11,537 nucleotides of DNA, from NCBI GenBank assembly GCA_900770515.1, contig CAAHDP010000213.1:1-11537 (forward strand), in the 5' to 3' direction. Origin of the DNA: an uncultured Prevotella sp. (GTDB taxonomy: Bacteria > Bacteroidota > Bacteroidia > Bacteroidales > Bacteroidaceae). A program made the position numbers and the translations under genes. The notes beneath the pieces were generated by a model. The model was given only the letters and a program-made list of their open reading frames with translations. It was not told the DNA's origin and searched no databases. How positions within the stretch are numbered: the stretch's first letter is position 1; each line of letters opens with the position of its first letter. Of this stretch, positions 1-9,600 are shown piece after piece.

Positions 1-135
1 GAGCGTTTCTTGCAGACCACGAAGACCAGAAAGACTTTGCATCTCACAATGATAACAGTAAATGGTCTTGCTCATAATGAGTATTGGGGGATGGTGCAGA
101 GCGAAGTCGTGGCAGATGATTTGTTTCATGAATAA
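1..135 (+). CDS. C-terminal fragment of a putative AAA+ ATPase (ATPase_2/DUF234-like family)
   Basis: An open frame enters from the left edge and runs 44 codons to TAA at 133-135. The visible tail includes TRKTLHLTMITVNGLAHNEY and then WGMVQSEVVADDLFHE. This resembles the C-terminus I associate with the large family of Bacteroidetes ATP-binding proteins (archaeal-type AAA+ ATPase with a C-terminal nuclease-like DUF234 region), where a T.KTLHLTMIT..G...N motif followed by VQSEV..DDLF is typical. None of the Walker motifs are in the window, so the assignment rests on this tail alone and on memory of the family. Members are abundant and multi-copy in Bacteroidales genomes, and their cellular role is poorly defined. 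A hairpin begins 16 bases after the stop and probably ends the transcript. Nothing links this gene functionally to the surface-protein genes that follow. Confidence 0.6.
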   Translation, partial: ERFLQTTKTRKTLHLTMITVNGLAHNEYWGMVQSEVVADDLFHE

Positions 136-151
136 AAAAACGGCAAAATAC

Positions 152-196
152 GGCTCAGGGGAGATTGTCCGTGGATAAGACTATCTCTCCTGAGCC
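152..196. repeat. Imperfect palindrome, probable terminator of the upstream gene; also a repeated element
   Basis: GGCTCAGGGGAGAT (152-165) pairs with ATCTCTCCTGAGCC (183-196) through 14 positions including one G-U pair. After a T/T mismatch, GTC pairs with GAC, leaving a 9-nt loop CGTGGATAA. The hairpin starts 16 bases after the stop of the truncated ATPase gene and is followed by CTCTTTTC, so it could act as an intrinsic terminator with a weak T-tract. A related half-copy with its loop sequence inverted occurs at 9909-9938, beyond the other end of the two-gene unit, which suggests a dispersed element rather than a simple terminator. Confidence 0.65.
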
Positions 197-210
197 CTCT
201 TTTCACGGCG

Positions 211-309
211 ATTACCATTCCAAAGTCTGCAACAAAGATAAAAAGTGCATTCTATAATTGTGACAACCTGAAAGAAACCAGAACTGATCACGGAGATTCA
301 TCCATCTGA
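211..309 (+). pseudogene. Relic of a BspA-type leucine-rich repeat (LRR_5)
   Basis: In the frame starting at 211 the DNA translates to ITIPKSATKI, then KSAFYNCDNLKE, then unrelated residues up to TGA at 307-309. The first 22 residues match the last LRR of the downstream 1039-residue protein (ITIPESVTRI, ESAFYHCDNLKE; bases 1900-1965) at 17 of 22 residues and, by hand count, 51 of 66 bases. Both are one residue shorter than the usual 23-residue repeat at the same place, so they probably share a parent repeat. There is no credible start codon, signal peptide or additional repeat, and the unit begins directly after the palindrome at 152-196. It is best read as the remains of a deleted or recombined BspA-like gene, not as an expressed protein. 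Confidence 0.75.
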
Positions 310-361
310 CAGAACACTCATCTAATCGTTAAAATATAATAAACTTCCATCTAAAATATAA

Positions 362-408
362 AATATTCGAATAATAATCTTAAATTTGCAATCAATATTC
401 GAATATTG
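362..408. promoter_or_regulatory. Pair of palindromic 12-mers around the promoter (putative operators)
   Basis: AATATTCGAATA occurs at 362-373 and again at 394-405. The second copy is the core of a perfect 16-bp palindrome, CAATATTCGAATATTG (393-408); the first is a 10-bp palindrome, TATTCGAATA (364-373). The centres are 32 bp apart, close to three turns of the helix, so dimers bound at both sites would face the same side of the DNA. The left site lies just upstream of the promoter box and the right one overlaps the expected transcription start, an arrangement typical of repression. The cognate regulator is unknown. AT-rich DNA makes short palindromes common, but two identical 12-mers so placed are unlikely to be accidental. 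Confidence 0.55.
381..388 (+). promoter_or_regulatory. Bacteroidetes-type -7 promoter box (TAAATTTG)
   Basis: TAAATTTG matches the Bacteroidetes -7 consensus TAnnTTTG exactly. No clear -33 TTTG box is visible at the usual distance upstream, so this may be a regulated or weak promoter. Transcription would start near 394, giving a leader of roughly 70 nt before the ATG at 466. It is the only good match between the upstream stop codon and this gene. It probably drives both large genes, since only 30 bases separate them. Confidence 0.55.
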
Positions 409-465
409 AAAACATAATTCGGACACAGAGAACTTTTTTATTAACGTCTTTAACTTCTAAGATTT

Positions 466-3400
466 ATGAAGAAAGAACATTTACTCATCATCGCATTGGC
501 TTGCGGATCGTTGCCTAGCATGGCAGCCATCGGGTCAGGCAGTAGTTCATCGACCAAGAATGTCACCATCGACAGTTTGCAGTGGACGTTAGTAGACTCC
601 ACCCAGACTGCCACGCTCTATCGGTATGGCAAGAAGGGCGACACTGCCATCATCCCGGAGACTGTGGAGTATGGCGGCAACACTTACCAAGTGGTGGCTA
701 TCGCAGCTCCTGACTATTCCAGAGTTTTTTATGACACATATGAAAACATCAAGCATGTGTCTTTACCTAAGACGCTCCGTATAGTGGGAAATGGTGCCTT
801 TGAGTCTTGTCACAACCTACAGAAAATCAATTTACCTGAGACGGTAGATTCTATTGGTGGTGATGCCTTTTATTATTGTACTAGCCTAAAAAGCATCACA
901 ATACCTTCTAAGGTAAAAGTGCTTGGAACAAGAAGCATAAGCCAATGTAGCAATCTGGAAGAAATCAACCTGTCAGAAGGACTTGTCACTATTTTGAAAG
1001 AAGCCTTGGCAAATAACAATAAGTTAAGCCGCCTAAATATCCCTTCTACAGTAACATATATAGGGGATTATGCCCTGTATGCCAGCAGTTCCCTTAACAT
1101 GTTAAAAGTAAATGCCAAATCAAACCCTACGCTTGGGCAGAATGTGTTTAGCAGTTGCGGCAACCTGCATATCATTTATGTGCCAGAAGGTTGTGCCAGC
1201 AATTATCGCAATGCCGAAATCTGGAAGAACTATGTCATCGCTCCAGGAAATGGTCTCGCCTTAGACATCAACCTGACCACACCAGGCGAGCTGGGCAATG
1301 AGATATTGAAGCTGACAGAAAACCTGAGTGATGTCAACATCCTTAAAATCAAGGGTAAGCTCAATGATGATGACATCTACAACATCCAAAATCGCATGCC
1401 TAATCTGATAGAGATAGACTTGTCGGAGGTAGACATGGAGAATCTACCAAGCAGAATGTTTCATTACAGAGAGGCCATCCGCAGAATCGTATTGCCAAAT
1501 AACCTTCAGACAATTGGTGACGGAGCTATGCAATATTGCCACATGCTAGAAAGCATTATCATCCCAGAGGGAGTTACTAGTGTAGGTAATAGTGCATTTT
1601 ATGAATGTTCATCTCTTACCAACGTGCAGTTGCCAGCTGGACTCTCTTACTTGCAAAGTGGGTGCTTTGAATATTGCAAGTCGCTAGAAAGCATCACATT
1701 GCCAGACAATTTGATATCCATTTGGAACGCAGCTTTTTATGGATGTAACAAATTGAAAAATATCCATTTGAGCAAGCAGTTAACTACTATTGGTGGCAAT
1801 GCTTTTAGTGGTTGCAATAGCCTAGTTAGCATAGAACTACCAAATACCTTGCAAGTTATAGAGGGCAGTGCATTCTCAGGCTGTACCAGTTTGGAAAAGA
1901 TTACCATCCCGGAATCAGTTACAAGGATAGAAAGCGCATTCTACCATTGCGATAACCTAAAAGAATTCACTTGTCTTGCCATGCTTCCTCCATCAGTCAA
2001 CAATAACAGTCCATTTAGCAGTACGAACATGGAGGGCAAAACCCTCTACGTGCCAAGCATCACCATCAACAGCTATAAGCAGACACGTGGTTGGGATGCC
2101 TTCACCAACATCAAGCCACTGGATTACTTCCCAGGCGAATTGCATGTTACCAAGGACTTCACCATTTACCTGCCAGACAACCTGACTGAGAAGGACAAAA
2201 CAAAGGTGGACTTCTACAACGATAACGGAACTAGCGGTCACCTCACCGTGAATGGCAATAGCACACTCTCGATGAGCAGCTTTGACATCACTTACGATAA
2301 TTTCTACAATTATGGTAGCCACAACGGAAGCCCTGCACATGCCAGCCTCATCAATGAGGCAAACATGCGTGCCGACAACGTAAGCGTAAATCTGAAGGTA
2401 AGAAAGAACAAATGGAACTTCATTTCCCTGCCTTTCGATACCAAGGTTAGCGACATCAAGTGCCTCACAGACGATACCCAGTGGGTAATACGCAAATACT
2501 CGGGCGAGGCACGCGCCAAGGCTGAAAAGAGTAATACCTGGCAAGACATGACTGCCGACAGCACCCTGCACGCTAACGAGGGCTACATCCTGCAATGCAA
2601 CAATAGCGATTCATGGGACAAGGCTGTCGTCTTCCAGTTCACAGCACAAAATAATGGCAACAAGAACCGCATCTTCGCATCTGCCAAGCAGAAGGTGGCA
2701 ATGAAAGAATATGTGGCTGAGTTCGCCCACAACCGTAGCTGGAACCTCCTCGGCAACCCATATCCAGCCTACTTCGATACCCGATACCTCGACTTCACCG
2801 CACCTATCACCGTATGGAATATGAACAATAGCACCTACGAGGCATATTCTCCTGTAGATGATAGCTACATCCTGACACCAGGAGAGGCATTCTTCGTACA
2901 GCGACCTGTGGACCAGGCAGAGATTACCTTTGATGTAGAGGGCAGACAGCATAACTTCACAGTACGCACCATCGAGCCAACCACACGCGCCAAGGCGATG
3001 GACCTGGTAGATGCCAACCGTGAGGTATACAACCTGAGCCTCAGCAATGGCGAGACCTCAGACCGCACCCGCATCGTGATCAATCCTAAGGCAGAGATGA
3101 GCTACAACGCAGCCTACGACGCTGGCAAGATGATGAGCGAGCGCACCCTTACAGCACAGCTCTACACCATCGGAGATGATATCGACTATGCCATCAACGA
3201 GCGTCCTCTTGGCGACGGCATTATCCATATCGGAGTCCGATTTGCAGAGAACGGCACCTATACCTTAGCCCTGGAAGGCTACAAGACAGCCATCCTCACC
3301 GACCACCAGGAAGGCAAGCAGGTAGAGCTGGATGCCAATGGCTACACCTTCACAGCCAAGGCTGGTGAATGCCGTGACCGATTCACCATCTCATGGTCTA

Positions 3401-3585
3401 ACGGCGGCGTTACAGGCATCAATGGCATCTATCAGGATACAGAGCTAAGCAACATGAGCGTATTCTCACTAGATGGCAAGATGCTGAAAGGCAACAGCCA
3501 CATCAACGCCCATTCCGATATGCCTGCCGGCACATACATCATGAAGAAAGGCAACAAGGCACATAAGGTAAATGTGAACCGATAA
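466..3585 (+). CDS. BspA-like leucine-rich-repeat surface protein with T9SS-type C-terminal tail
   Basis: This 1039-residue secreted protein has an N-terminal export signal (MKKEH, then LLIIALACG) with likely cleavage near SMA-A at residues 20-21. Cys13 gives only a poor lipobox. Two blocks of BspA/LRR_5 repeats with a period of 23 residues follow: about 95-258 (six repeats) and about 311-505 (eight repeats), with the pattern hydrophobic-x-IP-x-x-V-x-x-IG-x-x-AF-x-x-C-x-x-L. The last repeat lacks one residue. A cap module (LAMLPPSV ... TLYVPS, about 506-552) ends the solenoid. Residues about 560-970 look like beta-sandwich domains, with FISLPFD and NLLGNPYPAYF motifs common in Bacteroidales secreted proteins. 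The end (about 975-1039) has the form VFSLDGKML ... MPAGTYIMKKG, as in the T9SS type A sorting domain. BspA-family proteins bind host matrix or other bacteria; that role is inferred here. The gene is first in an apparent operon with the 2038-residue gene. Confidence 0.85.
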   Translation: MKKEHLLIIALACGSLPSMAAIGSGSSSSTKNVTIDSLQWTLVDSTQTATLYRYGKKGDTAIIPETVEYGGNTYQVVAIAAPDYSRVFYDTYENIKHVSLPKTLRIVGNGAFESCHNLQKINLPETVDSIGGDAFYYCTSLKSITIPSKVKVLGTRSISQCSNLEEINLSEGLVTILKEALANNNKLSRLNIPSTVTYIGDYALYASSSLNMLKVNAKSNPTLGQNVFSSCGNLHIIYVPEGCASNYRNAEIWKNYVIAPGNGLALDINLTTPGELGNEILKLTENLSDVNILKIKGKLNDDDIYNIQNRMPNLIEIDLSEVDMENLPSRMFHYREAIRRIVLPNNLQTIGDGAMQYCHMLESIIIPEGVTSVGNSAFYECSSLTNVQLPAGLSYLQSGCFEYCKSLESITLPDNLISIWNAAFYGCNKLKNIHLSKQLTTIGGNAFSGCNSLVSIELPNTLQVIEGSAFSGCTSLEKITIPESVTRIESAFYHCDNLKEFTCLAMLPPSVNNNSPFSSTNMEGKTLYVPSITINSYKQTRGWDAFTNIKPLDYFPGELHVTKDFTIYLPDNLTEKDKTKVDFYNDNGTSGHLTVNGNSTLSMSSFDITYDNFYNYGSHNGSPAHASLINEANMRADNVSVNLKVRKNKWNFISLPFDTKVSDIKCLTDDTQWVIRKYSGEARAKAEKSNTWQDMTADSTLHANEGYILQCNNSDSWDKAVVFQFTAQNNGNKNRIFASAKQKVAMKEYVAEFAHNRSWNLLGNPYPAYFDTRYLDFTAPITVWNMNNSTYEAYSPVDDSYILTPGEAFFVQRPVDQAEITFDVEGRQHNFTVRTIEPTTRAKAMDLVDANREVYNLSLSNGETSDRTRIVINPKAEMSYNAAYDAGKMMSERTLTAQLYTIGDDIDYAINERPLGDGIIHIGVRFAENGTYTLALEGYKTAILTDHQEGKQVELDANGYTFTAKAGECRDRFTISWSNGGVTGINGIYQDTELSNMSVFSLDGKMLKGNSHINAHSDMPAGTYIMKKGNKAHKVNVNR

Positions 3586-3615
3586 AGAGTAAAGATCTAT
3601 AAAGTAAGCACTATC

Positions 3616-6600
3616 ATGAAACATAAGATATTTTACATCCTGTTTCTGTGTACCCTGATGCCGTTGGCTGCATGGGCGCAGGCTGGTGGGGGATACAACC
3701 CACCTAACCCTGGCGACCCAGACGCCCCCAACGACAAGGAGGTATACAAGCTCACGCTGAGTGCGACACCCAAGGGGAGCAGCAGCTTCAATCGCAACGA
3801 GCAACAGCAAGTAACGGCTGGCAAGGAAATATACATAGAAGCTTATGCCAGCACGGGCTACAAGTTTGTGGCATGGCTATGCGATGGCGACACCCTGTCG
3901 AAATCGAGAGGTTTCTATTATACCATGCCTCAGAAGAATGTAGCTCTGACTGCCGTGATGCGCTATTACCCTGACAGCCCTGGTGACCCTGAGACACCCA
4001 AGGCTAGATATCAAGTAAAGGTAAAGGCTGAGCCTGCTAATGCCGGCAGCTTCAACTTCTCCAACCAGCAGTTGGAGGCAGGTAGCGACATCGACATCTG
4101 GGCATATGCCAACACGGGCTATCAGCTTAAGCAATGGCTCGTGGGCGACAGCGTGGTAAAGGACACTAACTTCCTGATGTACAAGGTACCTAATAGAAAT
4201 AGCGAGGTAGTGGCGCAGTTCATATACAACCCTCAAAACCCAGAGAACCCTAAGAAGAACTACTGGAACAAGGAGACGGGCGAAGTCATCATAGACGACT
4301 TTACGGAAGGCAACCTGAAGTCTACTATCGACAATACCACAGGCAACTACAGCAGTCAAGACGTGCAGATGATTACCGTGGCAGGCAAGATTGGTGGCGG
4401 CGACTTCAGCGTAACCAGAGACTTTAGCAACTGTACGCTGATAGACATGAGTCGTACCAGTGGCATCGACAATGTGCCATCCTATGCTTTTTACAACACA
4501 AACGTAGAAAACGTATATCTGCCATCCTGCATTGAGAAGATAGGTTATCGTACCTTCGCTGGGTGCAAGAGCTTGTCGGCAATCACCCTCTATGCCATGA
4601 CTCCGCCAGAGGTAGACAAGGAAACCTTTTATGAGGCCAACGAGGGATTCGTGGTATACGTACCTGCATCAGCTCTGGCCAGATACCAGGCTGACAAGAC
4701 CTGGGGTGAATTCAACCTCATGCCGATACAAGACGACATCCATGCCCTGCAAGTATCTCTGCCACAAGGCACCGATGCAAAGGTCTATAGCCAGATGTGG
4801 ATAGAACTGACCAACACCAAGAGCGGTCAGAAGATGCACTATGTGATGACGGGGCGTGACAGCTACACCTTTGCCAATCTCATCAAAAACACCACCTGGA
4901 ACGTGACCCTGAGAAACGCAAGGGGTGACATCTTCGCAGAGATTAACAATGTGGAGGTGAAAGACGAGGACGTGAAGGTAAGCTTCAACCAGCTAGCCGT
5001 GCCACAGCAGCTCAGCCTGAGCGTGGCAGCCCCTGACGGAACTGATGTGACCAGCCAGACGCAGGTGACATGGACCGACCAGGAGGGCAACTATCTGGCA
5101 CAAAGCTTTGCGATGGGTGGCCTGCTGGCAGGCAGCAAGTTGAACTACAGCTTGTCGCTCAACGAGCAGCTAGCCACCCAGTATGCCATCCCAGGGAAGA
5201 CAGAATGCACCGTGAAAGAGCAGGACAACAACATCAAGATACAGTTGCAGCCACTGCCTAGCGTCAGCCTATCGGGCAAGGTGACCGACCTCGTAACCAA
5301 GAGCGGTATCAGCGGAGCCATCATCACGGCATCACAGACCTTTGATGGCAAATATACCAAGACCGTGAGCTCCAAGGCAGACCAGGAGGGCAAGTTCAGT
5401 CTCAACATGAGCAACGTGCCTACACAGCTCACCATAGCCGCCACCGACTATGTGAGCCAGAGCATCGACTGCACCGACCTTTTGAAGGACCAGGCTGCCA
5501 GCGTAGAGCTAGGCGATGTGGCACTGAAGCCTATCAGCGGTGCTACCCTATCCCTCAAGTTCAACTATAAGCGATGTAGCGACAGCGGGGAGGAGGCAGA
5601 AGGCGCACAAGGTTGGTTTAGCGACTACAACAACGTGGTGTTCGGCATCTACAACAAGACCCAGAAGAAGAGCATCAAGCAGTTTAGCGTGCAGTATCCA
5701 CAGATTGTGCTGCTGGAGGAAGTAAGCGAGGGCGACCAGCTAGAGCTGACCGCCACCAGTAAGAGCGAGGCATTCATGCCAGTCACCACCACAGCCACCA
5801 TCGACAACAAGCTGCAAGCCACTGTCACCTTCAACGTGGCAGAGCTGGGCAAGATAGAAGCCACCTACAGCAAGAACTACAATGTCTCTGTTGTAGGCTC
5901 ACTTTACGACGCAGCAGGCAAACTGCAGAAGACCAGCGAGTATGCCAACGCATCACTCACCTTCAGCAACCTGAGCGATGGTTACTATACCCTGCTGAGC
6001 ATGGGCAAGAGCAAGCTATTCAATACCGTATACAAATTGGACGAGCTGAAACAGAGCGGACTGAAGGAGGGCACCGACTACATCCTGAGCAACATCAAGG
6101 TGGAGAGCGGCAACATATCCAAGCTTAGCATCAGCGAGATACCTACCCTCAACGAGAGCAAGCTTTACTTCACGGGCGACAATACCTCGTTCACAGTTAA
6201 CAAGCAAAGCATTGTGGCAGGCAACTACATCACCCTGACAGGCAAGGTGGACTTTAAGCAAGCCTATGCCAAGAAGGTAAGCAACGTAAGCCTCGTGGTG
6301 GATATTCCGGATGCATGCTCGTTCGTTGAGAACTCTGTGATGGTGGGCAATAGCACCAGCAACTATGTATTGGAAGGCAATCGCCTCACCATCCCGATGG
6401 TTCGCTATACCGACCGTGTGCGCTTCTGCGTAATACCAACGCAGGGAGGCGAGTATGCCCCAAGTGCCCAGATAGAGTTTGACCTGAACGGTAACACCAT
6501 GAGCCAGCCTATCGGCTCAGCCTCTTACACAGCAAAGGACCTCTCCATCAGCGTGCCAAAGACCGTGGCAAAGACCAGCGTAAGCATCAGCGGCATGGCG

Positions 6601-9600
6601 ATAGGCAGATCAGAGGTAAAGGTATACGATGGCGATGTATTGATAGGTCAGACCACATCACTGGCCAACGGCATGTGGACAATAGAATGTAAACTAGATA
6701 ATCCATACAATTTATCAATACATCACATAAAAGCAGAAGCAATAACATCAAAGGGATTAAGTCTATGGACAAATACTACTGATGTAATGTATGACCAAGA
6801 GGCTATAGAAATATCTAAAGTACATATGTATCATCATAATCCAGAGATGAATACTACCTATGATGTTGTATTTGATTATCAAAATCCGACTCCACCACAA
6901 CAATATACATATTATATTTATAACAAGGAATTTTCCTTTACTATAGATTTTACAAACAATGACACAACAAAAATCAAAGATGTAATACTGTATGTACAAA
7001 CTGGTGACGGCAATTGGAAATCACTTCCAACTACATTTAACAAGATTAAAGATTGTTGGACTGCATCTAGTGAATTTGGCAATATGTATGATGGAAATAT
7101 TCCGAGAAATGTAGGAATTGGCTACAGAGTAGTTTCAGATATTAGATTCGACACACGTAGTGTAACGGAATTCTATAATAACAATATGGACGAAACAACA
7201 TATTTCAAGTCATCAATTACTGATATTGAAAATAACTATTCGAAAATCAATGATTTGGAAATAAACTCTGCTACCTACAAAGAAGAGTTTGACAACTTGA
7301 TGAATGAGATGTTAAAAACAGATAACTGGGAAAACATTTTACCACATGTTGACATTTCGTTAGACGAAAATATAGTGAAAGAAAGACTAACTTCAATAAA
7401 GGACTCTACATTGACTGATGAAAAATTCTTCGCGAATTTGGAAAATGGCTTTAATCTTGAAGGTAAGCAAGAATTCACTTATGGTGACTATACTATCAAA
7501 TACGACAATTGTGAAGATATACAAACTTCAAATTTGAAAGAATATACAAAATATACAACATGTGAAGGTAAAGAAATATATGTTCTTGCTAGAGACAATA
7601 AGTTTGAGTATATAGACTTGCAAAACAAACTGCATGTCTGTCTAACCATATCAGGAAACATGCCAGCACGTATGAGCTCAAGAGTTTCGGATGAAGGTGG
7701 CATCAAAGACATCAAAGCATGGATTGCAAAACTATATGACATAGGACTACAAATAGGGCAAAAGAAAAACCCAATTGAAGATGTTATAAAAAACACAGAA
7801 ATAAAACATCAAGAAATCTTGGATCGTCTAGCGGAATTAAAAGGTTATGCTGATGACTATAAAAGCAAAAAACTTATGTTATCATATGAGGGTGTTCAAA
7901 AAGAAATAGCCAAGACATCTAAAAACTTGGCTAAAACTGGAAAATACTTAAAATGGTTGAAATTCTTACAACGCTCTCTACCTATACTAAATGCTGTGCA
8001 ATTCATTGGAAGTATGCAAGCTGACTTGAACGACTTGATAGATCTGTATTATTCGGTACCAGAACCTTGTGATAGCGATGACATTCGAGCAAATAAAATT
8101 AAAAGAGATATCATATTACTTGGTACAGGAGCAGGTGCTTATGCAGTATGTCAGGCTACATTAATCGCTTCAAGTATAGGAGCATTAATTCCATCTGTGG
8201 CTTTAGCAACGCATACATTAGGAACTTCTCTTGCAATAGAAGCTGCTCTTATCACAGCTCAAGTTTTGGCAGCATGGGCATACGAAAGAAGCATGTTACA
8301 TTATAAAGAGGATTTTGAGTCAAGAATCAATGAACTAAAATGCTACGATCGTAAGAATCCAAACCCTATACCAAACCAGCATCAAGGGGGAGGAACAACT
8401 CCTAGAATTGACCCTTCTGGCTATGTATACGAGGCCGTGGCTTCTAACCGTGTACAGGGCGTTACAGCCACCTGTTACTACAAGGAAATGGTGGAAGACA
8501 TGTATGGAGACCTGCATGAAAATATCGTGAAGTGGGACGCTGAGGAATATGCACAGCAGAACCCTCTCTTTACTGATGAGAACGGCATGTACCGCTGGGA
8601 TGTACCTCAGGGTATGTGGCAGGTGAAATTTGAGAAGGAAGGCTACGAGACAGCCTATAGCGAATGGTTGCCAGTACCTCCACCACAGTTGGAGGTCAAC
8701 GTCGGCATCAAGCAGAACGTACAGCCACTGGTCAAGGAAGCCAAGGCTTATGAGCAGGCGATAGAATTGGAATTTGACAAGTACATGATGACCGAGACCC
8801 TCAACGAGGAAAACATCATCGTGATGGAGGGCGACAAGGCCGTGAAGGCACACGTCAAATACCAAGACCTGGAGACTAGCGGCAGCGACGACAAGACGAC
8901 CTACGCTAGAAAGATAAGAGTGGAGGCAGAAAAGCCTTTCGAAGCGAAGGAAGTTCAAATCTTCGTCAGCAACAAGGTAAAGAGCTATGCAGGCATACGC
9001 ATGCAGGAAGACTACACACAGACCTTCGGCATCGAGCTAGAGGTGAAGGAGATAGCATGCGACAGCATCGTACAAATCACCTATGGTGAGCCTACCGCCC
9101 TGACCATTCAGGTACTGCCTGTAGCAGCCGCAGCCGGCAAGACTCTACAAGTAAGCACATCATCCAGCATGATGCTGAACATAGAATCCAGCAAGGCTGT
9201 TGTCATTGGCGAGGACGGAAAGGCTGAGGTAACGGTTACTGGCGAATTGCCTGGCACGGCAGCCCTCACCTATACCATAGAGGGCTACGACATCGAGGGC
9301 AACAGCACCGTCAAGATAGCCCAAACTGGTGAGCAGACGGTAGCCACACCTACAGCCAATGTTGCATCTGGCTCCGAGGTACAGAAGGGCGCAGCCATCA
9401 CCCTGGCATGCGAAACCAAGGATGCCACCATCTATTATACGCTAGATGGCTCATGCCCTTGCCTCAACACCGAGAACAGAAAGGTATATGATGGTACTCC
9501 TGTCATCATCAACGAAACATCCGTATTGAAGGTGATGGCAACTGCCGAAGGCATGGCAGAGAGCGACATCGCAGAATATACCTACATCGTGTCTACAGCC

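Larger units (their letters stand above)
136..465. other. 330-bp intergenic region: terminator-like palindrome, LRR relic, AT-rich promoter region
   Basis: No intact gene is visible here. From left to right it holds a short A-tract, a large palindrome (152-196), a fragment of leucine-rich-repeat coding sequence (211-309), and an AT-rich stretch from about 310 to 465 with a promoter box and two copies of a palindromic 12-mer. Base composition drops sharply after about 320. The leader between the presumed transcription start (about 394) and the ATG at 466 is roughly 70 nt. It shows no obvious Shine-Dalgarno sequence, as is common in Bacteroidota. Confidence 0.8.

Noticed and set aside
362..408. 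Possible start of a CRISPR array or iteron cluster from the repeated 12-mer
   Set aside because: There are only two copies, each itself palindromic, with no third regularly spaced unit and no cas or replication gene nearby. Operator sites fit better.
466..525. Lipoprotein signal at Cys13 of the BspA-like protein
   Set aside because: The residues before Cys13 (A-L-A) fit the lipobox poorly and the hydrophobic core before it is only about seven residues. A normal signal cleavage near residue 20 together with the T9SS-like tail is more consistent, although not excluded.
1993..2595. Minus-strand open frame of 200 codons inside the BspA-like gene
   Set aside because: It is antisense to a well-supported gene with clear domain content, and its translation shows no recognisable motifs. 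It is a shadow of codon bias in the true frame.
8335..8958. Minus-strand open frame of 207 codons inside the giant gene
   Set aside because: The plus strand here encodes the DPSGYVYEAV module and Ig-like folds in the same frame as the rest of the gene. The antisense product is Leu/Val/His-rich with no family resemblance.
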